This document shows positions 24,500 through 31,375 of a DNA stretch of 32,499 bases, piece after piece; position 1 is the first letter of the stretch; every line of letters begins with the position of its first letter. Source of the stretch: SIG351 sp045627045 (GTDB lineage Bacteria > Bacillota > Clostridia > HGM11327); the NCBI GenBank assembly GCA_045627045.1, contig JAZQMY010000007.1, forward strand, positions 1-32,499, in the 5' to 3' direction. Made by a program: the position numbers and the translations under genes. Below the pieces are notes generated by a model. It was not told the DNA's origin, searched no databases, and saw only the letters and a list, made by a program, of their open reading frames with translations.

Positions 24500-26635
24500 T
24501 TATTCTGTGATAATATCTATATTTTCTTTATATCTTCCAATAATGCTGATATCGGGGTTTTGAAAATCGTCTGCATTTGACATAAATATACCTTTTCCTG
24601 ACACAGTGTAGCCGTTTTCACTCAGATTGCTCAGAGCGCAGGAATAGTTCGGACCAATCTCTACGTATTCCAAAATTTCCTCATCATAGTTTTCTTTGTT
24701 TGAACAACCAAGAAAGAAGTTGTATTTTACACTTGAACGTGAAGGGTTGCCAATGTATTCCGGCTCGTCGCTTCTGTCTCTGTCAAACGTCAGCGTACCG
24801 ATAACAGGATATTTTTCAAGCCAAATCTCATTTTCAAGGTACTCCTCTATTGAATTGATAAGATCTCTTGAAGATTTATCACCGATTGCGAAGTCCAACC
24901 TTTTTCCTTTCATAGTTCTTGAATCATAGTCGATGCCGAATGCAGATTTGATGATGATATTGTTTTCAATAATCAGGTCGTGACCACTGCAGATATTCAG
25001 CGCATAGCCTGTGCAGGTCTTGATGATATTGTTTCTTACTGTGATTCCGGAGATACCGTCATCAAGGTAGATTGCAGACGGCGTAGATTCACCGAATAAA
25101 CCGATATTTTCAATTATATTATTTTCTATGAGGTTTCCGTATGCGGCCCAGTTCCTGCCACTATATATTGCGCCTCCGTCATTTACCTCAAGAGCGACAT
25201 CATGAATATAGTTATATGCGATAATATGTTCGGCGCCTGTAAAAGAGACAGCTTCGTGGGGCGCGTTATATATTTCATTATGAATAATCTTTCCGCCTGC
25301 ACCCAAAACATATGCTCCGGGCTGATATGTTCTGTAAACCTGAGCAAAATCATGAATATCACAGTTTTCAATGATGTTATTTCCGGCAGTAAGCGTTTTA
25401 AGTTCTCCACCTTCCAATATAACGCCTGCTTTTCCTAAATGGCTCAATTCGCATCCGTAAACTAGATTATTATTTCCTTTTATGCTTATTCCTGTTCCGC
25501 TGCAACGACTTATCGTGCAGTTTCTGATGGTAATGTTATTACCTGACAAATTGATACAGTCGTTTTTCGTGAAGTCAAACTTGATATTTTCAAACGTGAA
25601 ATCAGATGTATTGCCTTTGATGATTGTGTCCTCAAGAATGGGAAAAACAAATTCGCTCTCTTTGTTTTCATCAAAAAAACAATACATTAACAGATTTTCT
25701 CTGTCAATATAATATTCTTCCGGCGTATCGAGCTCTTCAAGTACGTTAAAGAAATATAAATAACCGTTAACTGCATAGCCATGGGATGAGTAGAATTCAA
25801 AAGTCAAAGTGTCATTCTCAAAATCAAATGTTTTAATAGGAGTAGAACCGTCAGCCCAGTCATACATAAAATAACCGTAAGCCCAAATTTTATTATCTTC
25901 CCATGTTTTTACATGCTCCATTACTTCGTGTGTAAGCTTGATGGTACCGCCTCTTGGATTTGATATTGCTTTGCCTGTGTTTTTATATGATTCTTCTATT
26001 GTTTCATTGGAATCGCCACGATCAAGTACATCTGTAATATAGCAATATTCACCGGAATTCGGGTAACGGGCGTTGATGAGTCTCTCTCCGTCCTTATAAA
26101 TATCCGTATTTGTTCCGGGAGTAACATAGTCGTAATATCCCTCGCTCGTATCGCCGCCTACTGCGTGTATGTTTCCTATCTGTTCGGCTGTCAGACCTTT
26201 TTCTTTCAGGTTAACGACCTTAATTTTTGCTTTTTGTTCTTCACTGAGGCGGGAAAGCACCAGGTCGTCTTTTATTTCACTGAAATCGGAAGAGTATATC
26301 TTCACGCCTCCTGTCAATGATACATTTTCTTTTTCATAAGCTTTCATAGTGACACCGAATGGGTACGTAGTCAGAGAAAGACTTTCCGTTAACGTGTAAT
26401 TACCTTCTCGGATAAGCACTTCCACAGGACTTTTATTCTCGCTTTTGCTAAGCTCATTAAGCTCTTCGATTGCTCTGTCAAGCGTTGCAAAAGGTGAATC
26501 TATTGTTCCACTGTTCTCATCGGATCCTTTTTCTGAAACGTATAATGTTATTTTTTTCTCGCTTGTGCAAGCAGAGAAAGCTATCATTGAAAAGATGATG
26601 GAAACAACCGTAAGCAATGAAATCATTTTTCTCAT
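24500..26635 (-). CDS. Right-handed beta-helix lipoprotein, divergent paralogue 2 of 4 (GH141-like)
   Basis: A 711-residue lipoprotein; lipobox AFSAC with Cys23, then LYVSEKGSDENSGT. It is the most divergent copy: ARYPN replaces ARWPN, GGELKTLTAGNN replaces GGDRxTLTPGNN, APHEAVSFTGAEH replaces TPHMALSFGGNDN, and GESTPSAIYLDD replaces GHRPEAIYLDD. The motif EV-N485-DGG has Asn where paralogues 3 and 4 have Asp. The sequence is also visibly more AT-rich. These changes suggest a different sugar specificity or a binding-only role. The ATG at 26635 is chosen (AGAGG 8 nt upstream) over a TTG six codons earlier that would overlap the previous stop. Confidence 0.78.
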   Translation of the reverse strand: MRKMISLLTVVSIIFSMIAFSACTSEKKITLYVSEKGSDENSGTIDSPFATLDRAIEELNELSKSENKSPVEVLIREGNYTLTESLSLTTYPFGVTMKAYEKENVSLTGGVKIYSSDFSEIKDDLVLSRLSEEQKAKIKVVNLKEKGLTAEQIGNIHAVGGDTSEGYYDYVTPGTNTDIYKDGERLINARYPNSGEYCYITDVLDRGDSNETIEESYKNTGKAISNPRGGTIKLTHEVMEHVKTWEDNKIWAYGYFMYDWADGSTPIKTFDFENDTLTFEFYSSHGYAVNGYLYFFNVLEELDTPEEYYIDRENLLMYCFFDENKESEFVFPILEDTIIKGNTSDFTFENIKFDFTKNDCINLSGNNITIRNCTISRCSGTGISIKGNNNLVYGCELSHLGKAGVILEGGELKTLTAGNNIIENCDIHDFAQVYRTYQPGAYVLGAGGKIIHNEIYNAPHEAVSFTGAEHIIAYNYIHDVALEVNDGGAIYSGRNWAAYGNLIENNIIENIGLFGESTPSAIYLDDGISGITVRNNIIKTCTGYALNICSGHDLIIENNIIIKSAFGIDYDSRTMKGKRLDFAIGDKSSRDLINSIEEYLENEIWLEKYPVIGTLTFDRDRSDEPEYIGNPSRSSVKYNFFLGCSNKENYDEEILEYVEIGPNYSCALSNLSENGYTVSGKGIFMSNADDFQNPDISIIGRYKENIDIITE

Positions 26636-26649
26636 ATATTCTGCCTCTT

Positions 26650-28788
26650 TCAATTTGTTCCTTTATTTGCTTCTTTATATCTGCCGATCACGGTGATATC
26701 AGGATTACTGAAGCCTTCAATATTATGAATCGCCAGGAATTTCCCAGATATTTTTATTGCTTCCAGATCAATATTTGTACTGAAGACCGTGAAGTTATCC
26801 TCAGGCTTCACATCTGACATCTTTCTTACATCGTCAAAAATATTTTCATTCTTTTCGCAATAAGCATAGAAATTGTTCTTAATGACTGTTCTGGAAGGAT
26901 TACCAATAAATTCCGGAGATTCGCATTTTGATACGTCTGTTGTGATAATGTTAATTACAGGATACTTTTCTTTCCAGATATCCGAGAAAAACGATACGTT
27001 TTCTATTGACAGATACAGCGTGTTGACACTTCCTATACTTCTGTCGGTAGCATCCATTCCCTCGCCTGTGCAGGTTCTGCCGTCATCATAAATGCCTACA
27101 TAGCAATTGATCAGAATATTGTTTTCCACGTCAAGGTCGTGTCCGCCACCGAGCAGAATACCGTAGCCGTCGCAATTCTTAACAATATTGTTCCGAACGG
27201 TAATGCCTGAAAGGGCGTCGTCAAGATATATTGCTTCAGGACGGTGTCCGTCAATGCCTACGATGTTCTCAAAGAAATTATTTTCTATCACATTGCCGTA
27301 AGTTGACCAGCTTCTTCCCGCATAAAGTGAGCCGCCGTCATTAACTTCATAGGACGTATCATGGATATAGTTGAATGCGATAAGGTTATCGTTTCCGCCG
27401 AATGAAAGGGCCATGTGAGGCGTATTATATAATTCATTGTGGATTATCTTGTTTCCTACACCGTTAACATAAGCGCCCTTCTGATACGTTCTGAACAGCT
27501 CGCCGAAGTCGTGGATCTCACAATTTTCTATCACGTTATTTCCTGGTGTAAGCGTTTCTCTGTCGCCGCCTGTAAGTAGTATTCCGCCCTTGCCCATGTG
27601 CATGACCTCACAGCCGTAAACAAGATTATCGTAGCCGGTTAGTGTTACTGCATTTCCGTAGGATTCGGAGAAAGTACAATTTCTGAAAGTGATGTTATCG
27701 CCTTCAAGCACGACGATATCGCCCCTGACACCTTTAAATCCGATATTCTCGAATACTATGTCGGAAGCGCTGCCGCTCAGAAGCGGAGCTTCACATACCG
27801 TGAGCATAAAAGAATCATTGCTTTCAGCATCATCAAAGTAGCAATAGAGCTTCATTTCATCACGGTCTATATAATACTCGTTCGGAGTATCAAGCTCCTC
27901 AAGCACGTTATAGAAATAAAAATATTGATTTTCTTTATAGCCGTACGAGGAAAGGTGAGAAAAAGAGATCTCCGAAGTCTCTGCATTTATGCCTTTGACA
28001 GGTGTCGACTGATCTGCCCAGTCCCAATAGAAATAGCCGAAAGCCCATACTTTTTCAGGTTCTGCCCAGTGTGAAATATGCTCGATAACTTCCTTTTCAA
28101 CGGTAACAATGCCACCTTTAGGATCTTTCATCGTTTTTTTATTCGGATTATCTGAATCACCTATATCTATTACATCCTTTATAATTACAAAATCGTCGTT
28201 CGGCCAGCGCGCATTTGTCAGTCTGACTCCGTTCCGGAAAAGATCAGCATTATTTCCTTCTCCGTTCTCGTACAATTTGCCGTTTCCGTAAGCTCCCATT
28301 GAATATAGCTCTCCGATATCTTTTTTTGTCAATCCGAGAACAGAAAGATCAGCTACTCTTACGTTCTTTTTTTGTGTCTCTGAAAATCTTGAAAGTACTA
28401 TCTCATCGGTCACCTGAACAAAATCAGATCTGTTTATTGTTTTTCCTGCGGAAAAAACCACATTACAGTTTCCTTCGGGTTTTATGGTCACCGGAAATCC
28501 GATACCGTTTATTATGTTTTCATTGTTGAGTATTATTTCTTCAGAAGAATATTCTCCTTCTCCGATAATGACAGTAACAGAATCAGTGTTTCCGTTCTCT
28601 GCAAGTTTTTCTATCTCTGATACTGCTCTTTTGAGTGTTGCAAAAGGTGATGCTTTTGAGCCACTGTTTGTATCAGAGCCGCTTTTTGAAATGAACAGAG
28701 TAACGGAATTATTGCTTGTACATCCTGTGAATGCTAATGAACCGATTAAAAGCAACAGGACGATCAGACTGGTAATAAACTTCCTCAT
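26650..28788 (-). CDS. Right-handed beta-helix lipoprotein, paralogue 1 of 4 (GH141-like)
   Basis: A 712-residue lipoprotein and first gene of the operon. Signal peptide MRKFITSLIVLLLLIGSLAF, lipobox AFTGC with Cys23, then LFISKSGSDTNSGSKASPF. LTNARWPN, YYIDRDEMKLYCYFD, GGDRETLTPGNN, TPHMALSFGGNDN and the C-terminal FSNPDITVIGRYK are present. The motif reads EV-N483-D484-GG, Asn replacing the first Asp of paralogues 3 and 4. A stretch of about 104 nt coding for this region is nearly identical to the cytosolic paralogue, with only the Asp/Asn base different. AAGGAG lies 10 nt before the ATG. Function inferred as for the other copies. Confidence 0.8.
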   Translation of the reverse strand: MRKFITSLIVLLLLIGSLAFTGCTSNNSVTLFISKSGSDTNSGSKASPFATLKRAVSEIEKLAENGNTDSVTVIIGEGEYSSEEIILNNENIINGIGFPVTIKPEGNCNVVFSAGKTINRSDFVQVTDEIVLSRFSETQKKNVRVADLSVLGLTKKDIGELYSMGAYGNGKLYENGEGNNADLFRNGVRLTNARWPNDDFVIIKDVIDIGDSDNPNKKTMKDPKGGIVTVEKEVIEHISHWAEPEKVWAFGYFYWDWADQSTPVKGINAETSEISFSHLSSYGYKENQYFYFYNVLEELDTPNEYYIDRDEMKLYCYFDDAESNDSFMLTVCEAPLLSGSASDIVFENIGFKGVRGDIVVLEGDNITFRNCTFSESYGNAVTLTGYDNLVYGCEVMHMGKGGILLTGGDRETLTPGNNVIENCEIHDFGELFRTYQKGAYVNGVGNKIIHNELYNTPHMALSFGGNDNLIAFNYIHDTSYEVNDGGSLYAGRSWSTYGNVIENNFFENIVGIDGHRPEAIYLDDALSGITVRNNIVKNCDGYGILLGGGHDLDVENNILINCYVGIYDDGRTCTGEGMDATDRSIGSVNTLYLSIENVSFFSDIWKEKYPVINIITTDVSKCESPEFIGNPSRTVIKNNFYAYCEKNENIFDDVRKMSDVKPEDNFTVFSTNIDLEAIKISGKFLAIHNIEGFSNPDITVIGRYKEANKGTN

Positions 28789-28833
28789 AATATACTTTCT
28801 CCTTAATGAAAACGAATCTATATATTTAATACT

Positions 28834-28862
28834 ATTATATCATTTTTTAACCATTATTTCAA
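28834..28862 (-). promoter_or_regulatory. Sigma-A promoter of the six-gene beta-helix/GH operon
   Basis: Minus strand TTGAAA (28862-28857), 17-nt spacer, TATAAT (28839-28834), 46 bp before the first ATG. No other promoter of this quality is seen in the short gaps of the operon. No clear operator repeat overlaps it. Confidence 0.83.
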
Positions 28863-28930
28863 TGAGATTGAATAAAAAACAGCAAATTAAATTAAAACTT
28901 TGATAATGCTTTACTGAAATATGTGAGGGC

Positions 28931-28955
28931 AAAAAAGCTCCCGGAACGGGAGCTT
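28931..28955 (-). terminator. Intrinsic terminator of the TIM-barrel glycosidase-like gene
   Basis: Minus strand AAGCTCCCG (28955-28947), loop TTC, CGGGAGCTT (28943-28935), followed by four more T. It lies ~180 nt after the stop at 29138 and isolates that transcript from the next operon. Confidence 0.88.
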
Positions 28956-29137
28956 AAATATTCCTTTATTTCTTAAGAATTGTTTTTTGGAAAGTTCTTA
29001 TGGTAGAATTCTTTTTTGCCTTCTTATTTTTTTATTAGTCAGAAAAAACAATGGGATTAACTGTATTTGTTTGCACAGTATCTTCGCAAAGAGCCTTCAT
29101 TCTTTTGAAAAAAGTGATTCATAACTGAATTCTTTAT

Positions 29138-30865
29138 TCAATGTATCTGTAAGTCCGGCACGAATCCGAATTTATAGACATCTGAATAATTCAACTTCAC
29201 ATCACCGTTTTCAAGAACTGTAACAAGTCCGTCATCTTCAAGCATTTTTATTATTTTACGGCTTTCTTCTTGTCCGAAAGGTAAACCGAATTCATAATAA
29301 AAACTGTTGAATGTATCACACCCGCCTGAAGTCTTGCTCATGCTGACAAGATATTCATAAAACCTCTTTTTGAACGTATATTTCCACAACGGATCTTCGT
29401 CAAAAGGTATCCCTGCTCGTTTGCTGAAATCTAAAAGCATAAGATATTGCTCACAGGCCTCCGGTTGTCCGAACACTCCTATTATCGCATTGAAATCAGG
29501 GATCGGTCTTGAAAGCTCTTTCAGTTTCTCTGATATTATTTCTTTGTCTGCTCCTTCGAGAAGCATTTTTTCCACTTCTTTCATACCATTACGGAAAACG
29601 GCGTATGATCTGATCTGTTCTATGTGAGGAAGCATAAGGTTTGCAATGGTATAGGGAGAAACAGGAAGCGGAATCTGCGCCGTTACTGTGTCATCTGAAG
29701 CAACGATTTTCATTTTTTCAAGTACTGCTGTTGCTCTTGCTGCAAGGTCACCTGTATTTTTCTGTTTCAGGACGTATTCATTGTAAGACCACCAATATGT
29801 TTCCCATTTATCACCGCATCTTGCCTCTTGTATCAGCTGTAATGCTTCAAGGGCAGTTTTGCCGTATTTATTTCCGAAAACTTTGTAAGCTATTTCTTTA
29901 AGAAGCTCATCGGGATCCCGTTCGGGATCAATAAGAAGCTGTCCGGAACAGTAAAGTGAAAAAAGATTCAGAACGTGATAAGAATCCATTTCCGACCAAT
30001 AGCATGGAGCGAGAATTTCATCGCCTTCTTTTCTGATGCGGGTATATATGTCTTTTATGACCTTCGGGTTAACGATCATTGTAGCTCGTTGATCTATTTC
30101 CATATCGGCTGCATACCAACTCCATATGCCGAGCTTGCTTCCTGTTTTTTTGATCTCTTTGCGGAATGCAGCACGTTTTCCACCTTCTCCCCACGCAGGG
30201 ATATAAGACGTTTCCATAAGCATATAATTTCCAAGTCCTGCTGAAACGAGCGCCTTGGGAAAATCATCAGGTGCGCCCCATGTGTCAATTCCCATTTTTA
30301 TTTTTGGGTTTTTCAGCAAGAATTTGTTCTCAATCAGTTTTGAAAACCTGATTACGTCGTTATAATCATACAGATTTCCCGGATCGTAAAAATGCAGGAT
30401 AAGTCTGTCGCAGTACTCAGCCATATCGGCATAAATTTCATAATATTTGTCAAAAACGGCAAATACCTCGGGCGTATCATATGCTTTTTTTCCGTCTTTG
30501 CCGTCATAAACCACGGAACTGTCGCTCCATCCGTGCCCGGAAAACATTGCCGCCCATACCCAAAGAGTGCAGTTCATTTTTTCCTCATGAAGTGCACACG
30601 CCATTTCCTTGAGTTTATCGTGATAAGCTTCCCAGCTTCCTGCACGGGACCAATTCACGCATCCGTCCATCAACTGAATCCCTGTAAAGCCGAAAGACTT
30701 TATCATTCTGACGTATTCTCTCATCTGTCTTTTTGAAAAGCAATACCAATCGACGGACAAATCAACGTTCATATTGTTAATGTATCCTCTGTTATAATCG
30801 GGTTTCCACGAGCAAAGCATCGTTTCCCGCTCTTTTATCCAGGGTGAATCTGTTGAAAAAGCCAT
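29138..30865 (-). CDS. Cytosolic TIM-barrel-like glycosidase of unassigned family
   Basis: A 575-residue protein without a signal peptide. The N-terminal ~330 residues read like a glycosidase barrel: a strand/helix start (MREYVRMIKSFGFTGIQLMDGCVNW), strands LWVWAAMF, DRLILHFYDPGN, KIKMGIDTWGAP, LGIWSWYAADMEI and ILAPCYWSEMD, with acidic residues at strand ends and many Trp. This recalls GH20/GH67/GH84/GH115-type enzymes but I cannot assign one. A helical domain follows, then at ~500-565 a winged-helix-like segment (SRKIIKMLEDDGLVTVLENGDVKLN). AAGGAG lies 8 nt before the ATG. It has its own promoter (31285-31312) and terminator, so it is a separate transcript next to the beta-helix operon, presumably the same pathway. 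Confidence 0.62.
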   Translation of the reverse strand: MAFSTDSPWIKERETMLCSWKPDYNRGYINNMNVDLSVDWYCFSKRQMREYVRMIKSFGFTGIQLMDGCVNWSRAGSWEAYHDKLKEMACALHEEKMNCTLWVWAAMFSGHGWSDSSVVYDGKDGKKAYDTPEVFAVFDKYYEIYADMAEYCDRLILHFYDPGNLYDYNDVIRFSKLIENKFLLKNPKIKMGIDTWGAPDDFPKALVSAGLGNYMLMETSYIPAWGEGGKRAAFRKEIKKTGSKLGIWSWYAADMEIDQRATMIVNPKVIKDIYTRIRKEGDEILAPCYWSEMDSYHVLNLFSLYCSGQLLIDPERDPDELLKEIAYKVFGNKYGKTALEALQLIQEARCGDKWETYWWSYNEYVLKQKNTGDLAARATAVLEKMKIVASDDTVTAQIPLPVSPYTIANLMLPHIEQIRSYAVFRNGMKEVEKMLLEGADKEIISEKLKELSRPIPDFNAIIGVFGQPEACEQYLMLLDFSKRAGIPFDEDPLWKYTFKKRFYEYLVSMSKTSGGCDTFNSFYYEFGLPFGQEESRKIIKMLEDDGLVTVLENGDVKLNYSDVYKFGFVPDLQIH

Positions 30866-30868
30866 AGT

Positions 30869-31153
30869 TTATGCTCCTTTATTTCTGTAATTTATTATCA
30901 AACCGTATAATAGGCACGTAATTTCTTTTTTTCTTTCGCTGATGAGGTATCTTCCCATAGCTGATATCTGAAAATCATCAGAATCAAACTGTGGCTTTGT
31001 ACGTATATTTGCTTTTTTCTTTACTGAAAAATCTACGCTCCACGGGATCACGGAATATAATTCCAAAAAACTTCCGGTTGTTTTCAAAATCAGAAAAAAG
31101 CTTCCGATAAGTGTAAGAACAAATGCCGAAAATATAAAACTGCGGATAAGATA
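30869..31153 (-). pseudogene. Small membrane-protein-like open frame, probably a remnant
   Basis: A 94-codon open frame with no ATG, ending 3 bp before the glycosidase start. It reads a hydrophobic stretch (RSFIFSAFVLTLIGSFFLIL) and then a basic soluble part ending ...ISERKKEITCLLYGLIINYRNKGA. The first plausible start is TTG at 31087, with only a weak GGAAG upstream, which would cut off the hydrophobic segment. The segment DDFQISAMGRYLIS loosely resembles the NPDISIIGRYK ending of the beta-helix proteins. It lies in the long leader of the glycosidase transcript. Either a truncated gene or chance. Confidence 0.3.
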
Positions 31154-31284
31154 CTATTAATCTTTGACGTACGAAGTTTTCTCTTCGTTTTTAATGTACA
31201 AATATATTTTTGAATTTATTAAAGCACATAATCTGATTTATGAAGGCTTTTTGCTTAATAATATTCTTTCTGCGTTTGCTTTTC
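31154..31284. other. AT-rich leader, nothing recognised
   Basis: Very AT-rich stretch between the promoter at 31285-31312 and the small open frame. Only a weak 6-bp hairpin (ACGAAG/CTTCGT near 31169-31186) is visible; no RNA gene or riboswitch was recognised. Confidence 0.4.
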
Positions 31285-31312
31285 ATTATAGGTTTAATCT
31301 TCTTCAATTCAA
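31285..31312 (-). promoter_or_regulatory. Probable sigma-A promoter of the TIM-barrel glycosidase-like gene
   Basis: Minus strand TTGAAT (31312-31307), 16-nt spacer, TATAAT (31290-31285), immediately after the tyrS terminator. It implies a leader of about 410 nt before the ATG at 30865. Confidence 0.62.
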
Positions 31313-31314
31313 TT

Positions 31315-31355
31315 TGAAAAATAAGCCTCTTGTTCTGAAAGAATAGAGGCTTATT
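31315..31355 (-). terminator. Intrinsic terminator of tyrS
   Basis: Minus strand AATAAGCCTCT (31355-31345) pairs with AGAGGCTTATT (31330-31320) over eleven bases, followed by a short T-run. It is 20 nt after the tyrS stop. Confidence 0.85.
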
Positions 31356-31375
31356 ATGAAAAAATTCTCGGAATA

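Larger units (their letters stand above)
28789..29137. other. 349-bp intergenic region between two accessory transcripts
   Basis: It holds the promoter of the six-gene operon (28834-28862) and the terminator of the upstream glycosidase gene (28931-28955). Between 29035 and 29118 the minus strand has a 27-codon open stretch (ending QTNTVNPIVFSD then TAA) with protein-like composition but no good start; it may be a leftover gene end. The rest is AT-rich with nothing recognisable. Confidence 0.6.

Noticed and set aside
20276..28788. The four beta-helix genes as a CRISPR array or phage tail-spike cluster
   Set aside because: Repetition is at paralogous gene scale, with no short regular repeat-spacer units; lipoprotein signals and neighbouring glycosidases argue against phage, and no other phage genes are present.
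28789..29137. tRNA or small structured RNA gene in the intergenic region
   Set aside because: No cloverleaf, T-arm consensus or extended conserved RNA structure could be found beyond the terminator hairpin.
18003..31312. Accessory locus as a mobile genetic element
   Set aside because: No integrase, transposase, attachment duplication, tRNA boundary or inverted terminal repeat was seen at either end.
31164..31346. 60-codon plus-strand frame in the gap before tyrS
   Set aside because: It lies across the tyrS terminator and a minus-strand promoter, is made of AT-rich codons, and has no ribosome site.
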